A stretch of 64,000 nucleotides of DNA from Neptunomonas sp. (GTDB taxonomy: Bacteria; Pseudomonadota; Gammaproteobacteria; Pseudomonadales; Balneatricaceae): contig NZ_JADGEV010000014.1 of assembly GCF_016744175.1 (NCBI RefSeq), positions 11,806 to 75,805 of the forward strand, in the 5' to 3' direction. Under the pieces are notes generated by a model. The model was not told the origin of the DNA. It saw nothing but the letters and a program-made list of their open reading frames with translations, and did no database searches. Position 1 is the stretch's first letter; each line of letters begins with the position of its first letter. Below are positions 9,474 through 18,576 of this stretch, in pieces. Made by a program: the position numbers and the translations under genes.

Positions 9474-10787
9474 ATGCAAAATTCTCCACATGCATCCTTC
9501 GGCAATCTACTAATTATTGTAATCGTATCTGCAGTATTAGGACTCTTTTTTGGATACCTTAGTTGGGGACTGGTACTTGGCTTATCAGTCTGGTGTATTT
9601 TGCAAATACGCCAGACCGAAAAATTGAGGAATTGGCTACACCAGTCAGATACAGTACCTCCTGAGGCTCAAGGGCCATGGGGTGAAATCTTTGATGATTT
9701 AGCGCGTATTCAAAAACGCCAACAAGCCAAAACAAAGCAGCTAAAAGACATCATTATTCGCTTCCAGCAATCATCTTCTGCGCTTGCAGATGCATTTGTC
9801 ATTATTGATAGTCACAACAATCTTGAGTGGTGGAACCTTTCAGCGGACCGGCTATTAGGCCTTAAAGCATCAGCTGACCGCGGCAAACCTGTCATCAATT
9901 TATTGCGTGACCCTCGCTTTATTCGTTACTTTCGTAAAGGTAATTATGACGATCCGTTGCAACTACCAAGCCCCGTATTAAATGACACGGTCTTACAATA
10001 CCAAATTACTGAGTTCGGCTTCGGCGACCGGCTGTTGGTGGCACGAGATATTACTCAGCTCGTTCGACTTGAGCAGACTCGCCAAGATTTTGTAGCCAAT
10101 GCCTCCCATGAGTTACGAACACCGCTCACTGTTATTCGCGGTTATTTAGAAACCTTTCTCGACCAAGAACTACCAAAACCACTAACCAGAGCTATGAACC
10201 AAATGCAAACTCAAGCTAGCCGCATGGAAAGCTTAGTTTCTGATTTACTTTTCCTCTCTCGCTTAGAGGCGAGCCAACATATTCTTGATGAGAGTCCCGT
10301 CTACATAAAAGAAATGCTTTCTTCAATCCAACAAGATGCCTTAGTTTTGGCTCGCGCACAGGGTAAAGAGCACAACATCAGCCTTTCTATTGATTCAGAA
10401 TACGATTTACTAGGCCAAGCCCAAGAGCTCCACAGCGTGTTCTCAAACTTAATATTTAATGCGGTAAGATACTCACCATTGAAGGGAAAGATAGATATTA
10501 AGTGGACCGTAAATCAAGAAGGTGGGCACTTCTCAGTACAGGATAATGGCCTTGGTATTGAATCCATTCACTTATCACGTCTCACTGAAAGATTTTATCG
10601 CGTAGATGAGGGACGTTCCTCCTCAACCGGAGGCACAGGGCTCGGGTTAGCCATAGTAAAACATGCGTTGTATCGGCATGGCGCTCAACTGACCATTGAA
10701 AGTCAGTTTGGTAAAGGCAGCTTGTTCAGCTGCCATTTTCCTTTAGATATGCTGGAAAAAGTGAATAGCGCAAACGCGGCAACCTAA
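9474..10787 (+). CDS. phoR: Phosphate regulon sensor histidine kinase PhoR
   Basis: N-terminal TM, PAS, HisKA (FVANASHELRTPLTVIRGYLE), HATPase (GGTGLGLAIVKH). Confidence 0.96.
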   Translation: MQNSPHASFGNLLIIVIVSAVLGLFFGYLSWGLVLGLSVWCILQIRQTEKLRNWLHQSDTVPPEAQGPWGEIFDDLARIQKRQQAKTKQLKDIIIRFQQSSSALADAFVIIDSHNNLEWWNLSADRLLGLKASADRGKPVINLLRDPRFIRYFRKGNYDDPLQLPSPVLNDTVLQYQITEFGFGDRLLVARDITQLVRLEQTRQDFVANASHELRTPLTVIRGYLETFLDQELPKPLTRAMNQMQTQASRMESLVSDLLFLSRLEASQHILDESPVYIKEMLSSIQQDALVLARAQGKEHNISLSIDSEYDLLGQAQELHSVFSNLIFNAVRYSPLKGKIDIKWTVNQEGGHFSVQDNGLGIESIHLSRLTERFYRVDEGRSSSTGGTGLGLAIVKHALYRHGAQLTIESQFGKGSLFSCHFPLDMLEKVNSANAAT

Positions 10788-11530
10788 CTGCTTGCTTCTT
10801 GGTTAGCGCAGTGTTCTTCACACCAATATAATGTCGCTCCTATCACAGCAGCAGGCATCACCACCAGGTTTACGAGCGGTATCATCATTCCAACTTGGAC
10901 AATTGCTCCAAAACTTACAGATGTTAATCGACGCTTAGCTAACATCACCTTCATTTGCCTAAAACTTACTTTATTATTATCCATCGGATAATCACAGTAT
11001 TGTATAGCCATCATCCAAGCACCGAACAAAAACCATAAAAAAGGCGCTAAAATATTCACGACAGGAATAAAACTAAGAATAAGTAATAACAGCAACCGCG
11101 GTAAATAGTAAGCCAGTTTAGACAGTTCACGCTGCAACGCTCGCGGCACCATCGCCAACATACCTTTCCAACCCTCATCTTCCATGATCGCACCATTTTG
11201 CATTCTCTCTACTTTCTCAGATAAAAAACCATTGAAAGGAGCAGCAATTAGGTTAGCAACCATTGAAAACCCGTAGTACACAGTAACCAATACTAATACA
11301 GCAAACAACGGCCACAAAAGCCAATCAAGAAACGACATCCACTGTGGCAGGTGACCCAGCCAATAATTCACCCAGCCCTCAAATTCATTAACCAGTAACC
11401 AGATAGCCCCAGAAAATAAAAATATATTGATCATCATAGGAATCAATACAAACCGTCGAATACCAGGTTCAGGTAACATACTGAACCCTCTAAGCAAATA
11501 CCCCGCCCCTTTTACTGGATTCCCTCGCAT
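10784..11530 (-). CDS. CysZ/EI24-family membrane protein
   Basis: GAGYLLRGFSMLPEPGIRRFVLIPMMIN; FNGFLSEKVE; EI24/CysZ-like TM protein. Confidence 0.75.
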   Translation of the reverse strand: MRGNPVKGAGYLLRGFSMLPEPGIRRFVLIPMMINIFLFSGAIWLLVNEFEGWVNYWLGHLPQWMSFLDWLLWPLFAVLVLVTVYYGFSMVANLIAAPFNGFLSEKVERMQNGAIMEDEGWKGMLAMVPRALQRELSKLAYYLPRLLLLLILSFIPVVNILAPFLWFLFGAWMMAIQYCDYPMDNNKVSFRQMKVMLAKRRLTSVSFGAIVQVGMMIPLVNLVVMPAAVIGATLYWCEEHCANQEASS

Positions 11531-11543
11531 TTTCTCTCCTTTC

Positions 11544-11771
11544 TTATGCTATAAAATTAACCGCAAGACGTAAAACCAAACCAACAATCATCATCGTCAT
11601 ACCTGCGCGATTAATCTTGAACTCTTTTGGGCTAAACTCAATGGTGGGCTGCCAGAACATCAATAAAGATTTATAGTCTTTTGTCCTGCCGGCATACATA
11701 GCCAGAGATACCAGAAAAACACTAAGACCACCCCAAAACAGTATTTGTTCAAGCAAAATCAAAAAGTACAT
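11544..11771 (-). CDS. Small membrane protein of unknown function
   Basis: Two predicted TM segments; probable start MYFLILLEQ within the longer ORF 11544..11840. Confidence 0.5.
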   Translation of the reverse strand: MYFLILLEQILFWGGLSVFLVSLAMYAGRTKDYKSLLMFWQPTIEFSPKEFKINRAGMTMMIVGLVLRLAVNFIA

Positions 11772-11912
11772 CGCTTCCTCTCTTATACACCCGATTTTCA
11801 AACAGACAAGACTAACAGAATTGCTTTGTGCAGGCTGCAAAGATAACCTCTAATATTATGGTAATAGTCGATAACCCTGGCTAACAATAAAAGCCCGCCT
11901 AGGAGTACACGC

Positions 11913-12851
11913 ATGAAAGCGATCCGAATTCACACCTTCGGTGGACCAGAAGCCTTACTATTTGAGGAAGTTCCCAAGCCACAACTAAAAGTGGATGAAG
12001 TACTGGTAAAAACGCATGCCGCGGGGGTAAACCCTATAGACTGGAAAACCTGTAGTGGCGGAGGTGCTGCTCCATTTATAGGCGATCTTCCCTTTATACC
12101 TGGCTGGGAGTTTTCAGGGACTATTATTGCTTGCGGTGCGGACGTATCGGGTTTTCAGCGTGGGGATAAAGTGTTTGGCTTTATCAGATTTCCAAATGCT
12201 GCCGGCTGCTATGCTGAAGAAATAGCAGCGCCTGCTAACCAAATCAGTTTATTGCCAAAGGGGTGTGATCTAACTGCATCTGCAGGACTTTCGCTTGCAG
12301 GACTTACCGCATGGCAAGCACTTTTTGATAAAGGACAACTCCACCCAAAACAAAAAGTACTTATTCTGGCTGCGGCAGGAGGTGTGGGACACTTGGCAAC
12401 TCAACTTGCGAAATGGAAAGGCGCTACTGTTATCGGTACGGCATCAAAGAATAATCAGCTATTTTTGACACAGCTAGGGTGCGACCAAGTCATCGACTAT
12501 AACCAACAACAAGTGGGGAGTTCTTTACAAGATATTGATCTTATTATTGATGGCGTTGGCGGGCAAACAGCTATCGAAGCGCTCTCATGCCTGAAAGCAT
12601 CGGGCACAATGGTTACACTTCCCTCTGTTACAAAAGATGAAGTGATAGCCGCGGGAGAAAAACTGGGAGTAAACGTATTACCGTTGCGCGTTGAGCCAAA
12701 TGCTGAACAACTAAATTCATTAGCTGAACTCAGTGCTTGCAATCAGCTAACGTTAAACATCAGCTCGACCTATCCCATTGAAAGCATCTCAGATGCTTTT
12801 CAAGATATTGCTTCTAGTCACACTCAAGGCAAGGTGATCCTGACCTTATAA
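11913..12851 (+). CDS. NADP-dependent quinone oxidoreductase-like MDR protein
   Basis: MKAIRIHTFGGPEALLFEEVPKP and AAAGGVGHLATQLAKWKGATVIGTAS (Rossmann). Confidence 0.88.
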   Translation: MKAIRIHTFGGPEALLFEEVPKPQLKVDEVLVKTHAAGVNPIDWKTCSGGGAAPFIGDLPFIPGWEFSGTIIACGADVSGFQRGDKVFGFIRFPNAAGCYAEEIAAPANQISLLPKGCDLTASAGLSLAGLTAWQALFDKGQLHPKQKVLILAAAGGVGHLATQLAKWKGATVIGTASKNNQLFLTQLGCDQVIDYNQQQVGSSLQDIDLIIDGVGGQTAIEALSCLKASGTMVTLPSVTKDEVIAAGEKLGVNVLPLRVEPNAEQLNSLAELSACNQLTLNISSTYPIESISDAFQDIASSHTQGKVILTL

Positions 12852-12905
12852 AAAGAGGAATACTACACAAAAACCTCTACGCTCCTGTACCTTTTTCGGG
12901 AGCTT

Positions 12906-13562
12906 TTATCTTGCCAGTTGCGCATTAAATGAGCGAACAGTGTGAACTGCACCTTGAAGATATCGGCTTCTATCAGCTTTATCCTCAATTTCTGATGCAA
13001 GCACCTTTATAAGCTCCGCAATTTTAGATCGCTTCACCCCATGGGTCGTCTTCCATTGATCATAAGCATCATCAAACACTATCTCAGCAGCAGGGCCTAT
13101 ATATTCTGCTAACCCTTCCTGAAGTTTCCCCATTAACCCCATCAGTTCAACTTCCATTCTTCCTTGGTTTGCTCTGTTAGGAGCGGGCGCCTGTCCTCCT
13201 TGAGGAGCTACAGCTTCGGCACTTTGAGGAGCTAACTGCTTTTTAATTCGCCCTAAGGATGAGCGCACACTCGTGTTTATCAGTGCTAAATTGACTTCTT
13301 TTTCTGTCAACATAGCCAAAACCGTTTCATCGGTTATGTAATAACCAATTAATAAATTATCATCTAACTCAATAAATATTTCGCGATGAGTACAGCCCAT
13401 CCCCTCAACTGCCATAAACATCTGATAGAGTACACGGCAAGCACCTGTCATATTTTCTTCTAAAAGCTCCGGAAATGTCGAAGCCTTCATCTCATCGCTA
13501 TGCATTAAACAGCAATGATGTATTCCGCCCAAAAGCTCAAAACCTTTTAGTATCTTATCCAT
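12906..13562 (-). CDS. Hypothetical protein with Roadblock/LC7-like N-terminus and DUF8082-like C-terminus
   Basis: N-term resembles Roadblock fold; C-term LxxxLxEYIGPAAEIVFDDA resembles DUF8082; directly downstream of the GTPase-Roadblock gene. Confidence 0.5.
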   Translation of the reverse strand: MDKILKGFELLGGIHHCCLMHSDEMKASTFPELLEENMTGACRVLYQMFMAVEGMGCTHREIFIELDDNLLIGYYITDETVLAMLTEKEVNLALINTSVRSSLGRIKKQLAPQSAEAVAPQGGQAPAPNRANQGRMEVELMGLMGKLQEGLAEYIGPAAEIVFDDAYDQWKTTHGVKRSKIAELIKVLASEIEDKADRSRYLQGAVHTVRSFNAQLAR

Positions 13563-13568
13563 TCCTAT

Positions 13569-14558
13569 TTAGCTCCACTGCAATAAGTCATCAACTTGCT
13601 GTTTTAGCGTTCTGACAGATACCCGATTAGAAGACTGAACTCCTAAGGCTTTATCACCACCAACAAAAATAGAAAGATTATCTTCGGTGTTACTCTTTAC
13701 ACAGATGTTGTGAACAGAACCTAAACCAGAGGCTTCTTCAAATACCTTTACAACACCGGCAACAAAGCCAACAAAATCATTTACTTCTGGCGATTCTATA
13801 GATGAAGTAATTATCTCACCCATATCATCCGTCAATACAGCCCCGCGGACACCCTTCAGGTTCATTACATCATCAATGATTGCGTCTTTCATAACGACCT
13901 CTTCCCCAATGTACTCTTGAATAGCAAAATGGGCGTCATCCTGCTCCGGTACGACTTCTTCGAACACCATGTCCTTTTCATTGCTCAGCGCTTGGTTGGT
14001 CAAATCCGACCAACTGTCGAAGCTAACCAACTCCCCCACCAACTCTTTTACTAAAGGTAGAACACTGCTCGCCTTACGTGCATCAATAAAGCGAACTGCC
14101 GCATCGATACCTAATTCTTGAAGTGCCTTTTGATAATCAAGAACCGTAGGGTCATCGCGCAAATCTGATCGTGTCACCCCCAAAATAACTTTTTTACGGG
14201 CAATAAGTTCAGAAAATTCATGGGAGTAATATTTAAGATCACGCATTGGATAATTTCGCGTATTGTCGACGAGAAATACGATACCAGCGCAGTCAGCGGC
14301 TAAATTATTTGCAAGTAATTCCCACATAAACTTAAAGCGGGATTGTCCTGGAGTGCCGTAGAACTGCACACTCTCATTATCGTTCAGCGTAAGACAGCCA
14401 TAGTCCATCGCAACGGTTGTGGTCGCCTTGCGTAACCCTGTCATATCAGATGCTTTCGCTTCTGTTTCAAGATTATCGTGGTCATCACAAACGGCACGAA
14501 TAGCTGATGTTTTACCAGCCCCTACTGGACCGATAAAGAGTAACTTATGATAGTCCAT
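13569..14558 (-). CDS. Small Ras/MglA-like GTPase fused to a C-terminal Roadblock/LC7-like domain
   Basis: G1 GPVGAGKTS, switch TTVAMDYG, G3 YGTPGQSRFKFMW, G4 TRSD; C-term VMNLKGVRGAVLTDDMGEIITSS Roadblock-like. Confidence 0.8.
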   Translation of the reverse strand: MDYHKLLFIGPVGAGKTSAIRAVCDDHDNLETEAKASDMTGLRKATTTVAMDYGCLTLNDNESVQFYGTPGQSRFKFMWELLANNLAADCAGIVFLVDNTRNYPMRDLKYYSHEFSELIARKKVILGVTRSDLRDDPTVLDYQKALQELGIDAAVRFIDARKASSVLPLVKELVGELVSFDSWSDLTNQALSNEKDMVFEEVVPEQDDAHFAIQEYIGEEVVMKDAIIDDVMNLKGVRGAVLTDDMGEIITSSIESPEVNDFVGFVAGVVKVFEEASGLGSVHNICVKSNTEDNLSIFVGGDKALGVQSSNRVSVRTLKQQVDDLLQWS

Positions 14559-14731
14559 ATGTACCCAAAGTTATTATTGTTTTTATGTCATTTAGGTCGA
14601 TCATTTATCAACCGACTACTTGTTGCTCAGCATTTAGTATTAAGCAGACATTAAAAATAGTCGATATATGCAAATTATTGAAGTAAGAACCGACTGTTAT
14701 TATAAGAATGATTGAAATAACCTAAAAATGT

Positions 14732-15160
14732 CTACTTTTGGCTACAGAAATATTGTTGCTGTTTCATTAGAAAACGACAACCTTCCCCTTTAATATTATT
14801 GTTCCAGCAGTAATATTTAGCCCATGCTTTATCATCTTCTGTAGGCTTTTCTCGATACTCAGGTACGCTATCACAAAAATCTGGCGTGGCCTCTGCTTGG
14901 CTCAAGCAAGCCTTCAAAAACACACCTTGATTTACCGTACAACTAAAGCCAAGACATCCGTCAAATTGTTGCAAGGCGGTATCTAAACACTGTTGCTGAT
15001 CTACTTCTTGCCCTAAAGAAGCACCTTTTTGTTTAAACTCTGTTGTTTTAACAACTCTTTCTTGATTGAAGCTCGCCAGCCAACTATCTCGATTAAGCCA
15101 GCCATACACCGCAGCGAAAACCAGTATCAATGACATAGCCAAAAGTGATTTTTTTAACAT
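14732..15160 (-). CDS. Cys-rich exported or membrane-anchored hypothetical protein
   Basis: N-terminal hydrophobic segment then 8 Cys residues. Confidence 0.55.
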   Translation of the reverse strand: MLKKSLLAMSLILVFAAVYGWLNRDSWLASFNQERVVKTTEFKQKGASLGQEVDQQQCLDTALQQFDGCLGFSCTVNQGVFLKACLSQAEATPDFCDSVPEYREKPTEDDKAWAKYYCWNNNIKGEGCRFLMKQQQYFCSQK

Positions 15161-15181
15161 AACTGTTCTTTCTAGTTCCGA

Positions 15182-15439
15182 TTAACTGCGCTTATACAAA
15201 CCAATAGTGCAAGCAAGTAACCCAATTATAGACAGCAGCATACCGCCATTTACAAATAGGGGGTGTCTTGCCATATAAGGTATGAAGGGGTTGTTGTTAT
15301 CCTGATCGCACGTCAGAAGCTCATAATTAAATGAACCTCCTTGATCCAAACAGCTACTGACGAGAGACTGTTCATACATATAGCCCCCCATCAATAACAA
15401 GCAGGGGACTACCAGTAGTATTAATCCAATTTTCAGCAT
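15182..15439 (-). CDS. Small membrane protein, hypothetical
   Basis: Two TM segments flanking SSCLDQGGSFNYELLTCD. Confidence 0.5.
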   Translation of the reverse strand: MLKIGLILLVVPCLLLMGGYMYEQSLVSSCLDQGGSFNYELLTCDQDNNNPFIPYMARHPLFVNGGMLLSIIGLLACTIGLYKRS

Positions 15440-16047
15440 CAGGCGTCTTCGTCACTTATTCCAATATTACTTACACCTTGATTATTGGCTAATGCTCTCA
15501 GGTCATTGATAAATACTTTATCCAACTGTTTGACGTTCATTAAGCGCTCAACCACCTCTTCCTGAAACTCATCTTCCTGAATCATCAGGTCGTGGTTATT
15601 TATCAGGCGAATAATCTCTACATCTGACATCTGATTATCACCTTCTGACACTTCGATAAACATCGCCACGCACTCACGGGAAACATTTCCAACAGCAATC
15701 GCTTCATCAACATCCGCTTCTAAAATACAAATAAGAGTTGAATACAAAGAAACGACGGCATCTAATGCTGGCGACGCACCATACATTTCATGCTCATCTA
15801 GATCAGGCATATTGGAATCAACTCTATCCAACTGCACCTCAAAGTTCATTTTAGCGCCGCCTGGCACCAACGACTGCCACACCCCGTCTAATACTGTTTC
15901 CAATTGTTTCAAATCGCCAAACTTAACTAGCTTATTGAAAAGTACAAAATTTGGAAATTGGCGTTCTGTTAAAGCAACACAGTAAGCGGCCAACTTTTTG
16001 TGGTCCAATGAGCGTAATTGCGCCTCAACGGGCAGTTTGTCAGTCAT
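15439..16047 (-). CDS. DUF416 (YjaG-like) family protein
   Basis: AAYCVALTERQFPNFVLF...PALDAVVSLYSTL resembles YjaG. Confidence 0.75.
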   Translation of the reverse strand: MTDKLPVEAQLRSLDHKKLAAYCVALTERQFPNFVLFNKLVKFGDLKQLETVLDGVWQSLVPGGAKMNFEVQLDRVDSNMPDLDEHEMYGASPALDAVVSLYSTLICILEADVDEAIAVGNVSRECVAMFIEVSEGDNQMSDVEIIRLINNHDLMIQEDEFQEEVVERLMNVKQLDKVFINDLRALANNQGVSNIGISDEDA

Positions 16048-16163
16048 ATACAGGTCTCTGGTTGGGTAAGTAACGTGGCTATTGTAAGGGATTTAAACGA
16101 TTTTGTAGCCATTACGTAAGTAAACCGGTGGAATTACGGATAAATATACCCGTTTTTTGTTGT

Positions 16164-16180
16164 TATACTTTTAAAGTATA
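16164..16180. promoter_or_regulatory. Inverted repeat upstream of dctQ, possible operator
   Basis: TATACTT-tta-AAGTATA, within GTTGTTATACTTTTAAAGTATACAAC. Confidence 0.45.
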
Positions 16181-16216
16181 CAACTTTGAACCTACCTTGC
16201 TAATAAGAGAAGAATA

Positions 16217-16768
16217 ATGCAAAGCAAATTTCTTAGTCAGTTAGTCCGCTTAATCGACGGTCTCAGTGAATGGACTGGCCGTACAGTCTCGTGGCTGACC
16301 TTATTCATGGTCATTGTCACTTTTGTAATCGTTGTTATGCGCTATGTATTCAACATGGGCAACATTGCTTTACAAGAATCTGTCGTTTACATGCATAGCT
16401 TTGTTTTTTTACTGGGTGCAGCTTACACACTAAAACACGATGGCCATGTCCGGGTCGATATTTTCTATCGACCTTTAAGTGAGCGCGGCAAAGCCTGGAT
16501 AAATATCTTAGGTGTTTTACTGCTCTTATTTCCTGTCGCTGGTTTTATCGGCTACATATCATGGGAGTATGTAGCTACATCGTGGTCTCTACTGGAGGGC
16601 TCTCAAGAGTCTGGTGGTCTAGATTTTCGATATATTCTCAAGACAGCCCTAGTCGCTATGCCTGTCTTAATTATCTTACAAGGAATATCAGAACTTTGTC
16701 GTTGCATCTTGGTGCTAACAGGCCAAGGGCACCTCCTTGAAGAAGATGTTTCGGAGCACACTGTATGA
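16217..16768 (+). CDS. TRAP transporter small permease (DctQ)
   Basis: 4-TM DctQ-like sequence; 4-bp overlap with the DctM gene. Confidence 0.9.
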   Translation: MQSKFLSQLVRLIDGLSEWTGRTVSWLTLFMVIVTFVIVVMRYVFNMGNIALQESVVYMHSFVFLLGAAYTLKHDGHVRVDIFYRPLSERGKAWINILGVLLLLFPVAGFIGYISWEYVATSWSLLEGSQESGGLDFRYILKTALVAMPVLIILQGISELCRCILVLTGQGHLLEEDVSEHTV

Positions 16769-18144
16769 TGGAATACCTTTCTCTCTTTCTCTTTTTAGGC
16801 GCTGTTCTCGTTCTATTAATGGGTTACTCTGTTGCCTTTTCTCTTGCTGGAACAGGTCTTCTCTTTGCCGGTATCGGCGCATTAACCGGGCACTTTGACT
16901 CAGTATTCCTTGAAGCGATCCCTAATCGATTATTCGGCATTATGAATAATGAAGTACTCATCGCTGTCCCTCTGTTTGTTTTCATGGGTGTTATGCTGGA
17001 GAAATCCAAAATTGCCGAAGGCCTTCTCGATACCATGTCGATACTCTTTGGTTCCATGAACGGCGGATTAGGTATATCAGTTACCATCGTAGGAATGTTA
17101 CTGGCAGCCAGTACCGGTATTGTAGGTGCGACTGTAGTGACAATGGGTTTGTTATCTCTGCCCACCATGTTACGCCGTGGTTACGACCCTCAGGTTGCTT
17201 GTGGCGTAATATGCGCATCAGGAACATTGGGACAAATAATCCCACCTTCTATCGTGCTTGTTCTATTAGGTGATGTCATTAGTTCCGCCTATCAACAATC
17301 GCAAATCGACCAAGGTTTATTTTCTCCAGAAACGGTTACTGTTGGTGATCTCTTCTTAGGGGCGTTAATTCCTGGGTTATTACTGGTGCTGGCATATACA
17401 CTTTATATTGTAGGAAAAGCCATTACCTCTCCCTCTTCTGTTCCTGCTATTCCAAAAGAAGAGCGCGATGCTGTTGATAACCTTTGGAGTAAGGTTCTCA
17501 GTGCACTAGTACCTCCAATTTTACTTATTGGGCTTGTATTAGGATCAATCCTAGGCGGGTTAGCGACACCGACAGAAGCGGCGGCTGTGGGCGCTGTAGG
17601 AGCGGTGGTGTTGGCTATCTTTAAGCGTAATTTCAACATGAAAACGCTGACCAGCGTAATGCGCTCGACAACTCAAGTTAGTTCGATGGTATTCATCATT
17701 CTCGTTGGTGCATCCATCTTTTCACTGGTGTTCCGTGGTTTTGGTGGCGATGATATGGTCCGGGACTTTCTAACCGACCTTCCTGGTGGCGTTTGGGGTG
17801 CTCTGGCGATGGTTATGTTGGTGATGTTCTTACTAGGATTCTTCCTAGACTTCATCGAGATAACATTTGTTGTTGTTCCTATTGTCGCTCCCATCTTGCT
17901 GACCATGGGTCTAGACCCTATCTGGTTAGGTATTATGATTGCACTTAACCTGCAAACATCTTTCCTAACACCACCCTTTGGCTTTGCCCTATTCTACTTA
18001 CGAGGCGTTGCCCCTGAGTCCATTTCAACAGGACAAATTTATCGGGGTGTTATCCCCTTCATTGCCATTCAGCTCACCATGTTAGGCCTGTTAGCTGCGT
18101 GGCCAGCACTCGCTACATGGTTACCTCACGCTGTTTATGGTTAA
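16765..18144 (+). CDS. TRAP transporter large permease (DctM)
   Basis: NEVLIAVPLFVFMGVMLEKS, IIPPSIVLVLLGD, LQTSFLTPPFGFALFYLRGVAP. Confidence 0.95.
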   Translation: MMEYLSLFLFLGAVLVLLMGYSVAFSLAGTGLLFAGIGALTGHFDSVFLEAIPNRLFGIMNNEVLIAVPLFVFMGVMLEKSKIAEGLLDTMSILFGSMNGGLGISVTIVGMLLAASTGIVGATVVTMGLLSLPTMLRRGYDPQVACGVICASGTLGQIIPPSIVLVLLGDVISSAYQQSQIDQGLFSPETVTVGDLFLGALIPGLLLVLAYTLYIVGKAITSPSSVPAIPKEERDAVDNLWSKVLSALVPPILLIGLVLGSILGGLATPTEAAAVGAVGAVVLAIFKRNFNMKTLTSVMRSTTQVSSMVFIILVGASIFSLVFRGFGGDDMVRDFLTDLPGGVWGALAMVMLVMFLLGFFLDFIEITFVVVPIVAPILLTMGLDPIWLGIMIALNLQTSFLTPPFGFALFYLRGVAPESISTGQIYRGVIPFIAIQLTMLGLLAAWPALATWLPHAVYG

Positions 18145-18162
18145 TTATTAGTGCACGAAAAA

Positions 18163-18187
18163 GCCACCTCTTTAGGTGGCTTTTTTT
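18163..18187 (+). terminator. Terminator downstream of dctM
   Basis: GCCACC-tcttta-GGTGGC then TTTTTTT. Confidence 0.85.
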
Positions 18188-18520
18188 GTTCTAAAATAGA
18201 GAAAGACTTTATAGCTAACTAGCACTGAAAGATGAAACCCCACTCTTCTTAGACAAACAATATACACCTATTTATTTTTCGATTAAGAGACCCTGCCTAC
18301 ACTTAAAAAATAGAACACCTTCCTTACCACAAAGATATCTGCGTCTGGCTAATCAAGAACAATGGGTAAACTCAACAAGGGGTGTATTACGAGCAACAAA
18401 CGATAGAAGGCCTCACTTAGAAGCGAGACTACTCACAGGAAACAGCTAAATCGCATACGATTAGCGTTCATGAGAACACTAACTAAACAACGAATAGCAT
18501 TAATTGCTAACACTAAAACA

Positions 18521-18543
18521 TAAAAAAGCCGGCTAATGCCGGC
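18521..18543 (-). terminator. Terminator downstream of dctP-like gene
   Basis: AGCCGGC-taat-GCCGGCT; minus strand reads into TTTTTT. Confidence 0.8.
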
Positions 18544-18576
18544 TTTAAACTAAAAGCTCTTTAACCCATAAAAGGT

